A stretch of DNA of 64,000 nucleotides. Source: RFSX01 sp965248155. GTDB taxonomy: Bacteria; Bacteroidota; Bacteroidia; Chitinophagales; Saprospiraceae. Position numbers and translations under genes: made by a program. Where the stretch lies: the NCBI GenBank assembly GCA_965248155.1, contig CBDFIO010000002.1, positions 1-64,000 on the forward strand, written 5' to 3'. Shown here one piece after another: positions 1 to 9,134 of this stretch; the first letter of the stretch is position 1; every line of letters starts with the position of its first letter. The notes beneath the pieces are model-generated. The model was not told the DNA's origin and searched no databases. It worked only from the letters and a program-made list of their open reading frames with translations.

Positions 1-735
1 GGATCAGGCTTGATGTTGCTATTCCTGGCCGGTGGATTTTTTAGTCGTTGGCGTTATGTGAAAAAATCAAATGACATCATTTCGAAAGAAAAAGATCGCT
101 CCGAGAATTTACTGCTTAATATATTACCAGCGGAAATTGCCGAAGAACTCAAATTAAAAGGAAGTGCAGATGCACGAGACTTTGAAAAGGTTTCGATTTT
201 GTTTACAGATTTCAAGGAGTTCACTCAGATGTCTGAGAAATTAAGCGCCAAAGATTTGGTTGGAGAGATCAATCATTGTTTCAAAGCATTTGATAATATC
301 TGTGAAGAGTATGGAGTGGAGAAAATAAAAACGATTGGCGATTCATATATGGCGGCAGGAGGTCTGCCCGTTCCGAAGGAAGATTCTGTAAAGAACACCG
401 TTTTAGCGGCATTGAAGATGGCAGCATTTATAATTAATCGAAAAGCAGAGCGCATGGCTACAGGCCAAATTCCATTTGAGATGCGGACAGGAATGCACAC
501 AGGTAATGTAGTCGCCGGCATTGTTGGTGTAAAAAAATTCCAATACGACGTTTGGGGCGACACCGTAAATACGGCTTCCCGAATGGAATCACATGGAGAA
601 GTCGGTCAGGTAAATATATCTCAAAACACCTATGAATTATTAAAAAATGATCCGGAATTTATATTTGATTCCAGAGGTAAAATTCAAGCTAAAGGTAAAG
701 GAAATGTTGAGATGTACTTTGTAAAAAGAGCTTAA
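1..735 (+). CDS. Class III adenylate cyclase, 5'-truncated by window edge
   Basis: C-terminal part of a membrane adenylate cyclase (ATP to cyclic AMP); the open frame runs in from base 1, so the N-terminus lies outside the window. It starts inside a transmembrane segment (GSGLMLLFLAGG), followed by a charged signalling helix (NLLLNILPAEIAEELK) and a complete catalytic domain. Metal-binding aspartates are in LFTDFKEFT and KTIGDSYMA. The Lys of EKIKTIGD and the Asp of YDVWGD are the adenine-selecting pair of adenylate rather than guanylate cyclases, and NTASRMES supplies the transition-state Asn and Arg. It is nearly identical to the cyclase half at 4402-5265, so the two loci are recent paralogues. 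By analogy with that locus, the missing part is probably a TPR sensor. Family certain; the input signal is unknown. Confidence 0.9.
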   Translation, partial: GSGLMLLFLAGGFFSRWRYVKKSNDIISKEKDRSENLLLNILPAEIAEELKLKGSADARDFEKVSILFTDFKEFTQMSEKLSAKDLVGEINHCFKAFDNICEEYGVEKIKTIGDSYMAAGGLPVPKEDSVKNTVLAALKMAAFIINRKAERMATGQIPFEMRTGMHTGNVVAGIVGVKKFQYDVWGDTVNTASRMESHGEVGQVNISQNTYELLKNDPEFIFDSRGKIQAKGKGNVEMYFVKRA

Positions 736-983
736 TTCTAGATTATTAAATTTGTAAAGAACACCATGCATTGCTTTTTTAGCCCGCTCTGAGAAAGGGT
801 TCTTGAAGAGAAAATAAGTATTAAATTAGAGAAAGCTTGGATAAACTTAATGTCTGACCTTATTAATTAGATGGAAAATGGATAGGGCAAAGTTAGAGAT
901 AGTTTAAGAAAGGAAATGCATACCTAATTTATAACTTTTGCCTAGTTATCAATATTGTGCAATGACAAATTGCAATCTAAAAT

Positions 984-2015
984 AACGTGAGTTCGATGTA
1001 AGACTAGGCCAAAAGGAGCTGTTTGGTATCGACCAGATTCTTATAAATGGAGGGTTTAGATTCTTTAAACCCGTAGGCACAAAGTCCACCAAGTATATTG
1101 ACGAAAAATCCGGCAAAGGAACGATGCCTTGTATGTTCGATCTGTGAAATATTTTTGAGTTGGTCAATAATGGTTTCAGAGATAGCAAGTTTTCGGAGCA
1201 GAAGAGCATCCTGTAGGGGTGTAATCATTTTGGATTTCATATTCCGTCTCAACTTAGTAATCAAATGAATACCTCTCAAGAAAAGAGTGTCAAAGATTTG
1301 CTTGTTGACAATATAGCCTTTATCACCGAACAACCGGCCATAGACCTTCTTCATAAACCGTTTACACTTCAATACGGCATTATCATGCACATTGCCCGGA
1401 GTGAGTTGAAAATCAATCACTTCGCCCCGGTCATTATGAACCAGATGAAGTTTGAAACCATAAAACCAACCCTTTGAAGTCTTGCCTCGTTTGGCCAGTC
1501 CAGCAAACACCTTGTGGGAATGAATCCTTCGATTGTGACAGACCCGGATACTGGTTGAATCAATAAAGGATATCCCACTACATTTACCCATTCGGTACAT
1601 CTTTACAAACAAGGCTAATGGTGGGACCGCTTTGGTTTGCAACTCCACCATCCGATTATAAGATACCAGATTGGGAAAATAGCCGCGCATATGTTGGCAG
1701 ACATGATTCTGGTAAAAGTGCTTAAAGCAACGGTATCCACTCATATGAAAAAATACGATGATGCTCATCACCTCGCTCATGGATAACCTGCAGGTACGAT
1801 TCCGTCGATTTTTCTTTCCCTCTAGGGTATGAGATTTTTAAAAGTGATCAAAATCGGTGAAAAAATCATCGAAAGCACAGAAAATTGCAATAATTTGACT
1901 ATCTTTCATAGTAGAGCTTTTTTGTTTTAATTAATTGATTATCAACTATTAAGATAAACAAAATTGCTCTTTCTTTTTATCCTATTTTTCCACTTCCTTA
2001 CGTCGAACTCACGTT
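984..2015 (-). mobile_element. IS982-family insertion sequence
   Basis: About 1.03 kb element bounded by terminal inverted repeats: AACGTGAGTTCGATGTAAG at 984-1002 and its complement at 1997-2015 (18 of 19 matching). AAAAT directly flanks both ends (979-983 and 2016-2020), a possible 5-bp target duplication; the AT-rich context makes its exact length uncertain. It holds one transposase frame on the minus strand, interrupted by a stop codon, so this copy is probably not autonomous. Confidence 0.8.
1004..1909 (-). pseudogene. IS982-family transposase with in-frame stop
   Basis: DDE transposase of the IS982 family. Read from the ATG at 1909 the frame is about 301 codons, but codon 24 is TAA (1838-1840); reading continues in the same frame to 1004. 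The open part from the internal ATG at 1780 encodes 258 residues with SFIDSTSIRVC, a conserved RRIHSHKVF block, LFGDKGYI and the C-terminal QIEHTRHRSFAGFF signature, so the catalytic DDE region is intact. The family normally starts near the upstream ATG and has a short N-terminal helical region, which the stop would remove. Either this is a recent nonsense mutation or a restart at 1780 gives a shortened protein. Confidence 0.8.
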
Positions 2016-2053
2016 AAAATAATAATCACGTTATTGCGCAAAATAGAAAAGAC

Positions 2054-2302
2054 ATGATTGATATAAAAAACAAAGTTATATTCCTTAGAAAGGCAGCAGT
2101 AGGAATAGACAAAGAGTTCCAACTAAGCAGCAACATACAAGGGCAGCTAAAGAAGAAAGTAATTAAACTCAAAAAACTTAGAATAGCTGAAAAAGTGTCT
2201 GTTGAACTAACAGGTAGTTACAAAGAATTTGAAATCAAAATAGACCCAGCTGACAGCAAGCATGCTTCTAAGATAAAAGCGCTACTAAAGGTCAAAGGAT
2301 AA
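2054..2302 (+). CDS. Small lysine-rich hypothetical protein
   Basis: 82 codons from ATG at 2054, directly downstream of the IS982 element. The product is basic and mostly helical or beta-strand-forming (repeated KKKVIKLKKL), without signal peptide, membrane segment or cysteine. I do not recognise the family. It sits just upstream of a decayed thioredoxin in the same direction, so it may belong to a dying operon; whether it is still expressed is unclear. The length and even composition favour a real gene over chance, moderately. Confidence 0.45.
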   Translation: MIDIKNKVIFLRKAAVGIDKEFQLSSNIQGQLKKKVIKLKKLRIAEKVSVELTGSYKEFEIKIDPADSKHASKIKALLKVKG

Positions 2303-2320
2303 TCACAAAGATCTAAAACA

Positions 2321-2590
2321 ATAAAAGGAAGATTTCAAATAATTGTTTCAAGTAACAAGCCTGTACTTATAGATTTTCATGCAACTCGGTGTGGGCCTTC
2401 AAAACACTTTCTCCAATCATAAGAGCACTTTCTAAAAATGTCGGTCATAAATTAGAATCATAAAGATCTATATCGATAAAAACAAAAACTTAGCTCACAA
2501 ATACAAATCAGAAATGTATCAACTTTATCCCCATTTAAGCTTGGCGAAATCTTCTGGCAAGAATCAGGCATGAAGACTAAAGTTCAGTAA
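2321..2590 (+). pseudogene. Decayed thioredoxin gene
   Basis: Translation from 2321 gives KGRFQIIVSSNKPVLIDF followed by HATRCGPSK, which matches the start of a thioredoxin up to its WCGPCK active site. The start codon is ATA, the active-site Trp is Arg and the second Cys is Ser. After a frameshift at the active site the next frame gives TLSPIIRALSKNVGHKL, and a third segment gives IDKNKNLAHKY, both typical of thioredoxin helix 2 and the following strand. Further shifts lie before the stop at 2588-2590. The gene cannot make an active redox protein. Confidence 0.75.
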
Positions 2591-2709
2591 ATAAAGATTG
2601 TAGAAAGTCATGCTTAATGTGACATATATTAAAGTAACAGAAGATAGACATTGTGTTCTTTTGATAACTATTGCTGAATTTGAAGGTTTTTAAGTAATTT
2701 TTATAATAG

Positions 2710-3102
2710 AAACGTGACGCCTCTAAATCGGGTTACAAGGTTAACTCACTCTTGTCAAAATCATCTATTCCAAGTGTAATCTGTAAACTTAAAACATTAG
2801 AAGCAGGAGATGAATTAGATTGTGAATCTTATATACATAATGACTATTTTAATATCGAGAAGAACTCAATTCCATGCAGATTCATTATTGGCACCCTGAC
2901 AAAGCATGGGTCAAATTTCGATTGAAAGCATTTGATACATTTGAAAGTAAATAATGCTAAGCCTCAAAATGCGATCCGTAAGCCTTCTGTAGACAAGCAT
3001 GGGATTAAATGGTTTTTCGACCCAAGTGATGGAGGTGGACTTTTTATTAATAAAATAATAACAGAACACACACAATCTGATATAGAACGATACTCTGGAT
3101 AA
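2710..3102 (+). pseudogene. Degenerate coding remnant, unknown family
   Basis: A 131-codon frame is interrupted by TGA at 2923-2925. The reading before it (KSGYKVNSLLSKSSIPSVIC, later IPCRFIIGTLTKHG) looks protein-like. A second frame over 2876-2952 (YWHPDKAWVKFRLKAFDTFE) is equally protein-like, which suggests frameshifts as well as the stop. No family recognised. It belongs to the decayed stretch between the IS982 element and the second cyclase locus. Confidence 0.4.
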
Positions 3103-3133
3103 AAACTGTATCTTTTAGAAATAAGCTAAAAGT

Positions 3134-4378
3134 ATGATGATTGACAAAACGGAAATTACAGTTATTTCCTTTCTCTTAAATCATGTATATAAACCATTTT
3201 ACATAATTGTAATGCTTCTTTTATTCAGTTTTGCCAATACATCTTCCGTCTATTGTCAAACCAAACTGGACTCTCTGTGGAATATGTGGAATAATGTGGA
3301 ATTGCCAGATAGTAATAGGATGAGGGGAATAGCCGGTATGGCTTCTGAACTAATGTATTCCGAACCTGACTCGGCATTGATCTTGTTGCAAGAATTGTAT
3401 GATATGGCATTGAAAAATAATCATAAAATGTTTCTGTCAGGAACTTATATGTTGCAAGGTGAAATATACACGAATAAGGCTCAATATAAGAAGGCCATGG
3501 AATTATTAGAACAAGGATTAATTCTTGCTCAGGAAATTAAAGATACCAATATAATTTCATCAACATTCATTAATATGGCTGCGGTATATTGGTTTCGAGG
3601 TGAATTCGCTTCATGTTTAAAATCCTATCAACGCTGCTTTGATCTAGCTAAAGAGAGTCAGCATGAATTAAATATGATTAAAGCCACTGGTGGCTTTGGT
3701 ATAGTTTATTTCAAAAACGGCAATTATACAAAAGCAATAGAATATTTATCTAGCACTATACCTTGGTATGAGGAATCAGGAGATAAGCAAGGCTTAGGAA
3801 TAGCTTTGCTTAATTATGCAAATATATACAGTGAAATGGAAGACTATGAAAAAGCGTTGGAAATTCAAATTAAAGCTTTAAAGTTGGCACAAGAAAGTAA
3901 CAATTTAAATGTGGTGAAGATGCTGCTTTCTAATATAGGACATTCATATACTGAATTAAAAGACTATGCGAACGCCATGGATTATTTTTTGCGCAGCATA
4001 GAAATCGCCGATAAAATTGGAGATAAAAGTCAATTAACTTGGTGCTTAAATAGCATTGGTAATATCCATTTTCTGCAAAATGATCTAGGCACAGCACTTA
4101 ATTATTGCCTGGAAGCTTTGGAGTTATCGAATGAAACAGGACATCAAGAAAACTATGGCAATTCATTACTTATTCTCGGTAAAATATACCAAAAGCAAAA
4201 AAATTATTCTGCCGCAATAAAAGATTGCAAAGAAGCCCTCGCAACCGGAGAAAAAATTGGTCATTTGCAAATAGAAAAGAAAGCATGTGAATGCCTATAT
4301 AAGGCCTACAAAGAACAGAATCAAGGAAATAATGCCCTTGAGTTTCATGAAAAGTTACAAATCTTAATGACAGTTTAA
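3134..4378 (+). CDS. TPR sensor half of a frameshifted adenylate cyclase
   Basis: N-terminal half of a TPR-adenylate cyclase. It has about eight tetratricopeptide repeats (roughly residues 80-405; repeated patterns such as GNYTKAIEYL and KNYSAAIKDCKEAL) after a Sec signal. The better start is the ATG at 3212, giving MLLLFSFANTSSVYCQ; the ATG at 3134 adds 26 residues. The frame ends LQILMTV-stop at 4376-4378, but one more A near 4363 would read LQILNDSLSQQESG and run straight into the cyclase frame at 4402. The intact protein would have a periplasmic TPR domain, one membrane segment and a cytoplasmic cyclase. As written, sensor and enzyme are uncoupled. Confidence 0.85.
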   Translation: MMIDKTEITVISFLLNHVYKPFYIIVMLLLFSFANTSSVYCQTKLDSLWNMWNNVELPDSNRMRGIAGMASELMYSEPDSALILLQELYDMALKNNHKMFLSGTYMLQGEIYTNKAQYKKAMELLEQGLILAQEIKDTNIISSTFINMAAVYWFRGEFASCLKSYQRCFDLAKESQHELNMIKATGGFGIVYFKNGNYTKAIEYLSSTIPWYEESGDKQGLGIALLNYANIYSEMEDYEKALEIQIKALKLAQESNNLNVVKMLLSNIGHSYTELKDYANAMDYFLRSIEIADKIGDKSQLTWCLNSIGNIHFLQNDLGTALNYCLEALELSNETGHQENYGNSLLILGKIYQKQKNYSAAIKDCKEALATGEKIGHLQIEKKACECLYKAYKEQNQGNNALEFHEKLQILMTV

Positions 4379-4401
4379 GTCAACAGGAATCTGGCAAACA
4401 A

Positions 4402-5265
4402 TTGCAGCATATTGAATTTGCAAAGCAAGTGATGGCTGATAGTCTTGAGCAGGAAACAGAGAAAATAAGAGTAGAACAAGCGCATGATGCAGAAATTCGT
4501 CAGAATATCAAAACTCGAAATATTTATGCAGGATCAGGCTTGATGTTGCTATTCCTGGCCGGTGGGTTTTTTAGTCGGTGGCGTTATGTGAAAAAATCAA
4601 ATGACATCATTACGAAAGAAAAAGATCGCTCAGAAAACTTACTGCTTAATATATTACCAGCGGAAATTGCTAAAGAACTCAAATTAAAAGGAAGTGCAGA
4701 TGCACGAGACTTTGAAAAGGTTTCGATTTTGTTTACAGATTTCAAGGAGTTCACTCAGATGTCTGAGAAACTAAGCGCTAAAGATTTGGTTGGAGAGATC
4801 AATCATTGTTTCAAAGCATTTGATAATATCTGTGAAGAATATGGAGTGGAGAAAATAAAAACGATTGTCGATTCATATATGGCGGCAGGAGGTCTGCCTG
4901 TTCCTAAGGAAGATTCCGTAAAGAACACCGTTTTAGCGGCATTGAAGATGGCAGCATTTATAATTAATCGAAAAGCAGAGCGGGTGGCAGCAGGCCAAAT
5001 TCCATTTGAGATGCGGCCAGGAATACACACAGGTAATGTAGTCGCCGGAATAGTTGGTGTAAAAAAATTCCAATACGACGTTTGGGGCGACACTGTAAAT
5101 ACAGCTTCCCGAATGGAATCACATGGAGAAGTCGGTCAGGTAAATATATCTCAAAACACCTATGAATTATTAAAAAATGATCCGGAATTTACATTTGAAT
5201 CCAGAGGTAAAATTCAGGCGAAGGGAAAAGGAGAAGTAGAGATGTACTTTGTGAAGAGTGCTTAA
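4402..5265 (+). CDS. Class III adenylate cyclase half of the frameshifted locus
   Basis: Continues the TPR gene in another frame: a coiled coil (EFAKQVMADSLEQETEKIRV), one membrane segment (IYAGSGLMLLFLAGGFF), a signalling helix and a class III cyclase domain (about residues 88-285). Metal Asp in LFTDFKEFT, adenine-selecting Lys in EKIKT and Asp in YDVWGD, and Asn/Arg in NTASRMES are kept. Compared with the paralogue at 1-735, the glycine next to the second metal Asp is Val (KTIVDSYMA for KTIGDSYMA) and the stretch MRTGMHTG is MRPGIHTG. Gly-to-Val at that turn is unusual and may impair catalysis. With the frameshift, this copy may be decaying. Confidence 0.85.
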   Translation: MQHIEFAKQVMADSLEQETEKIRVEQAHDAEIRQNIKTRNIYAGSGLMLLFLAGGFFSRWRYVKKSNDIITKEKDRSENLLLNILPAEIAKELKLKGSADARDFEKVSILFTDFKEFTQMSEKLSAKDLVGEINHCFKAFDNICEEYGVEKIKTIVDSYMAAGGLPVPKEDSVKNTVLAALKMAAFIINRKAERVAAGQIPFEMRPGIHTGNVVAGIVGVKKFQYDVWGDTVNTASRMESHGEVGQVNISQNTYELLKNDPEFTFESRGKIQAKGKGEVEMYFVKSA

Positions 5266-5443
5266 TTGTGAATCGCTGAAAAGTTATTTAACAGTACAAA
5301 CCAATGCGTTATCACACCATCCTTCTGAATCGGAACGTCGGACATTATAGAAGGTTAACCACAATTATTAAAATTGAATACGTGAGATTAAAGTTCAATT
5401 TTCTATATTAGGCGTCTTCAGTAAATTCAAGCTATAGCCCTTT

Positions 5444-7111
5444 ATGAAATTCAAGGCCATTTATCTGATCATTAGCCTGCTTATACCCTTCTGTGTCTTC
5501 AGTCAGGAGAGCGATTATCGTTTCTATTCATATAGCGAACTGTTCCAAATGATCGAAGATAGCCAAGATTCGATCTTTCAGTTAAGTGATGCTTTCTTAC
5601 GTTATGATTCACTAAGCGATGCTCGCTTTTTGGTTAGAATGGTAGATAATAAGCAAATTTATCCGGAAGCAGAAAGGATTACAATAGATAAAGAAATCCA
5701 TTTAACGAACATCCACGATTTTTCTGATAACATGAGCTCTGCTTTTCCAGCCATTGTTGGAATTGACTTTAAACAGGAAGTTCATTATGAAAACTGCTCA
5801 CAAATTCCCATATTAAATTGTGCGTTTAGTGCCTTTGTACGAGTGTCGTATACACAAGACATCGTTGATATAACAGCAACCCTGAATAAGGAATACGACT
5901 ATCTGAATTTCCCTTTCACCTTTGAATATTGCCAATTTTTGGGAGGCGTCCATTTTTATAGCCGTTCTGACGATTATAATCCCATACAAGCAGGCATCAG
6001 TGATTCGGAAATATGGATGGCAGAAGGAAAAACTTTTGGATTTTTCTACCTAATAAATAACCAGAATGCAATTTGGTTAAGTGATAACACTTTCCACGGA
6101 GAAGGAATTATTTTATTAAATATTCAAGAGGGATGCACCCGCTTCGTGCTCTCTAAAAATGAATTCAACAATCAGAATCTCAGAATAGCATTGGATAGCG
6201 AAGATTTAAGTCGACTAAAAATTTCAGAGAATAATTTTAAAAATCCAACTTTGCTGGACTTGGGTGAACTCAAGCAAAATTTTATAATCGAATGGGACCA
6301 ATTTGCTGATAAGCTGGTGAATGGCCGTGAATATGGTGTTTACTTTTTCAACTTAAAATACTATAATCTCGATACCATTTCAGGTTTCGAATATGATGAT
6401 GACAGCTATGCAAAGAAAAATGTCGATCACTATCTCGACAGGGTACGTATAGAAATAATTAAAGTGCATAAGGCCGAATTGAAACTCAGAGGTAAACTCT
6501 ATAATTTATACAAACAACAACACGACAGGTACGATGCGAATAGTGTTTATGTAGAGATGAAAGATTTAGAAACCGAGTATCTGGCTTTTCTGAACAAACA
6601 AAACCCCAGTTTCAATACCTTCTTAACTTTAAAAATCAACCAATTCTTGCGTGCCTTCTCAGCCTATGGGACAAGACCGGCCAATGCCATCATGTTTTCT
6701 ATTTATGTAATCCTATTCTTTGCCTTGATTTATTTATTCTTTCCCAATACATGGGATAAGTATGGTAGAAATCGGATCATGAATCGCTATCGATTCTTCT
6801 CCAAGTACATAAACCAGGAATCGGGTGTCCATGAAGTCTATCTGGAGGACAAGGAAGCAGAACTCATGGAGTTCAATGAATTCAAAACACATATGGAAGC
6901 ATCTGGGAAAACGATGCCTAAGTTTTTCTTAGCCTCGTCATTGCCTTTATACAAATGGGCAATGGCCAATAGTCGGATGACTGCGGCTTTCTTAAAACGC
7001 TTCGATATTATGAAAGGTAAGTGGAGTGATCTCCCTCAGAAAAAACAGTGGTGGGTTGGAGCCTTACTGTTGGAGCTTTTATTCTTACCATCATTTGGGA
7101 CTTATTTATAA
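5444..7111 (+). CDS. Exported-domain ion-channel protein, main part (frameshifted)
   Basis: Signal peptide (ending CVFSQ), then a large extracytoplasmic region (about residues 22-410) whose central part resembles a beta-helix of repeated short strands (ISENNFKNPTLLDLG). A transmembrane helix follows near residues 417-437 (FSIYVILFFALIYLFFP), then a cytoplasmic segment of about 110 residues. The frame stops after a garbled LLLELLFLPSFGTYL. One extra G in the GG run near 7073 would read ALLLGAFILTIIWDLF and join the pore segment at 7048-7278. Together they would form a two-helix potassium-channel-like protein of about 610 residues. The N-terminal domain's ligand is unknown. Confidence 0.75.
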   Translation: MKFKAIYLIISLLIPFCVFSQESDYRFYSYSELFQMIEDSQDSIFQLSDAFLRYDSLSDARFLVRMVDNKQIYPEAERITIDKEIHLTNIHDFSDNMSSAFPAIVGIDFKQEVHYENCSQIPILNCAFSAFVRVSYTQDIVDITATLNKEYDYLNFPFTFEYCQFLGGVHFYSRSDDYNPIQAGISDSEIWMAEGKTFGFFYLINNQNAIWLSDNTFHGEGIILLNIQEGCTRFVLSKNEFNNQNLRIALDSEDLSRLKISENNFKNPTLLDLGELKQNFIIEWDQFADKLVNGREYGVYFFNLKYYNLDTISGFEYDDDSYAKKNVDHYLDRVRIEIIKVHKAELKLRGKLYNLYKQQHDRYDANSVYVEMKDLETEYLAFLNKQNPSFNTFLTLKINQFLRAFSAYGTRPANAIMFSIYVILFFALIYLFFPNTWDKYGRNRIMNRYRFFSKYINQESGVHEVYLEDKEAELMEFNEFKTHMEASGKTMPKFFLASSLPLYKWAMANSRMTAAFLKRFDIMKGKWSDLPQKKQWWVGALLLELLFLPSFGTYL

Positions 7112-7278
7112 AAATGCTGAATGCCTTGATGTTGTCCATCAATACCTTTACAACCTTGGGTTTTGGTGAAATTCCCATTAAAGGATTACCGAGGTACTTG
7201 GCAATTATTCAAGGTTTTATAGGTTGGTTTATGTTGACTATACTTAGTGTATCGCTCATATCGCAATTATTAAATTAA
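7048..7278 (+). CDS. Ion-channel pore segment (second half of frameshifted gene)
   Basis: This frame carries the second pore half: a transmembrane helix (GAFILTIIWDLFIKML), a pore helix with filter-like TTLGFGE (compare TVGYGD in potassium channels; GFG is an accepted filter variant), and an inner helix (YLAIIQGFIGWFMLTILSVSLI). The true entry point is near 7075, where the preceding gene loses frame; the GTG at 7048 is only the formal start. Alone it would be a fragment. Ion selectivity is inferred from the filter resemblance only. Confidence 0.7.
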   Translation: MVGWSLTVGAFILTIIWDLFIKMLNALMLSINTFTTLGFGEIPIKGLPRYLAIIQGFIGWFMLTILSVSLISQLLN

Positions 7279-7505
7279 CATGCATATAACTGGGGCTATC
7301 AAGGTGCTATGCCGTCATTCCTACCCCGCCTAGATTATTACTGACAAATAAAAAAGTGTTCTCTGAATATATGTAACTTAGCTTGACGTAATGTGTGCAT
7401 GCACAATACCGTCATTGGCAAGCAGATATAAAGCAAGATTCAAACCAACATTTTTTAAGAACTAATCGTTTAATATTATATATTCTAAAACATAATTACA
7501 AGCTA

Positions 7506-8048
7506 ATGAAACAAGCTTATTTAATAGTATTAGTATTTACGAGTATCTTACTATTGGACTCTTGTCAAAAAGAGACTTCAACAACGATGATGAGTAATCC
7601 CGAAGAATTAGAGGGAACATGGTTACGCTCATACGCTAACAAAGTTTGGGGAGGACACAACCAACCATCATTTGAAAGAGGAGAAACACATATTAGAATT
7701 ACATTTCAAGACAATGGTGAATTCATTTACAATAGAACTGTACTTGGATTGTATGAAGCAACAGCTATTGAAGATACTACAGCAATAATAATTGAATCTG
7801 GGACATTCAGTGCCGAAGAAGGAAAAATTGAAATAATTCTCAATAAGCGAATTTGGTGGGATTCCTATTATGAAGATATGGAGGAGTTCGAAGAAAGCGG
7901 TGTTAACTCAAATAGATACATGGATGTAACTTATGAAATCATTAATGATGAATTGAAATTTGTATACTTTACTGAAACAGATTTAATTTCTGAAGAACAA
8001 GAAACACCAGGAATAGATAAATTTGAGGAAATATACGCCAAAGAATAA
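7506..8048 (+). CDS. Small lipoprotein, lipocalin-like
   Basis: The frame is open from 7395, but the ATG at 7506 gives a lipoprotein signal peptide ending LLLDSC, so the mature protein begins at that Cys. It has about 160 acidic residues with PEELEGTWLRSY near the start, a pattern common in lipocalin-like Bacteroidota lipoproteins (a first strand containing GxW), then alternating strands (IRITFQDNGEFIYNR). It is likely anchored in the outer or inner membrane. Function unknown; no partner gene is evident. Confidence 0.7.
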   Translation: MKQAYLIVLVFTSILLLDSCQKETSTTMMSNPEELEGTWLRSYANKVWGGHNQPSFERGETHIRITFQDNGEFIYNRTVLGLYEATAIEDTTAIIIESGTFSAEEGKIEIILNKRIWWDSYYEDMEEFEESGVNSNRYMDVTYEIINDELKFVYFTETDLISEEQETPGIDKFEEIYAKE

Positions 8049-8144
8049 CTTAAAGTAATGATGTACAATATCGAATTAAAATGCCAGCCTTTAACAAGTG
8101 GTGACAGCATAATACAGAACCGTTGTCCTGCAGCAAAATAAAAA

Positions 8145-9071
8145 ATGGACAGAATTAGAATTATCCACTTATTAATAGTCTTGTTTACAATCAATTGCTC
8201 AATTGAATGCCAGACAGAATGGAATCTTGACTTTGAAATTTGGGACGAAACGAACACAACTCCAGAGCTTTGGCACGATACAACAATAGTTGAAAACAGA
8301 ACAGGATTATTTCCACCAAACTGGCACTATGATTTAGAAAATATTCCAGAAGGAACAGGATTGGGACGAACTACAGACGCAACAAAGGGAAATTTTGCTG
8401 TAGCACTTTCGGGATTTTATTCATATGAAAAAATGAGAATAATTTCAGGAAAAGATCCGAATAATCCAGGATGGCCTATAGATTTCAAGCCATCTAATCT
8501 TACAGGTGATTATAAAGCTATTCTACTTGGAAATTGTGATTCATTGATTACAACTATCAAAGTTCAACTTTCTGCTTTTAACATAAATATTGGAGAGTCT
8601 GAGATCTTAGCTGAATCTATTTTGAAATTATATGAGTCTGAAGAATATAAGTCTTTCAATCTAGATATTAATTATGTGAACAGTTTGGTTCCTGACACTA
8701 TAATAATTGAACTTTCAAAAAGAAGATATGGATTTGATGCACCACCTGCTTGTCTAGAGTGTTCGCATGTATTTTTTGACAATCTTAAATTGAATGAAAC
8801 GACTTCAATAGAAATTGAACTAATGAATGCTATCAAAATAGAAGTATTCCCAAATCCTGCTAAAGATTTTATTCATCTTGAAGTTGAAAATACTCAAGCC
8901 AAGCTAAAATATGAATTATCAAACTCATATGGTCAATTAATACAACAGAGAGATATTTCAAACAATCACGAAATAATTAATTTGACTGAATTACAGAAAG
9001 GAATTTACTTTGTTTGCATTAGAAATACAGCAAACAAAATATTAGTTTACAAAAAAATAATTAAGTTATAA
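8145..9071 (+). CDS. Secreted protein with type A T9SS sorting domain
   Basis: Signal peptide (LIVLFTINCSIECQ), then an approximately 200-residue beta-rich domain that begins WNLDFEIWDET and has a Cys pair (CLECSH). It ends with a type A Por secretion sorting domain of about 75 residues: IEVFPNPAKDFIHLEV, a YGQLI strand and a terminal KGIYFVCI...VYKKIIKL. Such domains direct export through the outer membrane by the type IX system and anchoring or release. The cargo domain resembles carbohydrate-binding folds in pattern but I cannot assign it. It follows the lipoprotein by about 100 bp and could be cotranscribed. Confidence 0.75.
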   Translation: MDRIRIIHLLIVLFTINCSIECQTEWNLDFEIWDETNTTPELWHDTTIVENRTGLFPPNWHYDLENIPEGTGLGRTTDATKGNFAVALSGFYSYEKMRIISGKDPNNPGWPIDFKPSNLTGDYKAILLGNCDSLITTIKVQLSAFNINIGESEILAESILKLYESEEYKSFNLDINYVNSLVPDTIIIELSKRRYGFDAPPACLECSHVFFDNLKLNETTSIEIELMNAIKIEVFPNPAKDFIHLEVENTQAKLKYELSNSYGQLIQQRDISNNHEIINLTELQKGIYFVCIRNTANKILVYKKIIKL

Positions 9072-9134
9072 AATGCCGCTGTTTTGATACAACTATTTTT
9101 ATAAGAAAATGCAAGAATACACAGAAATAAAGCT

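Noticed and set aside
1265..1477. 70-codon plus-strand frame within the IS982 element
   Set aside because: Antisense shadow of the transposase gene.
3350..4350. Repetitive codon pattern considered as DNA tandem repeat
   Set aside because: It is the TPR protein repeat with diverged DNA, not a nucleotide repeat.
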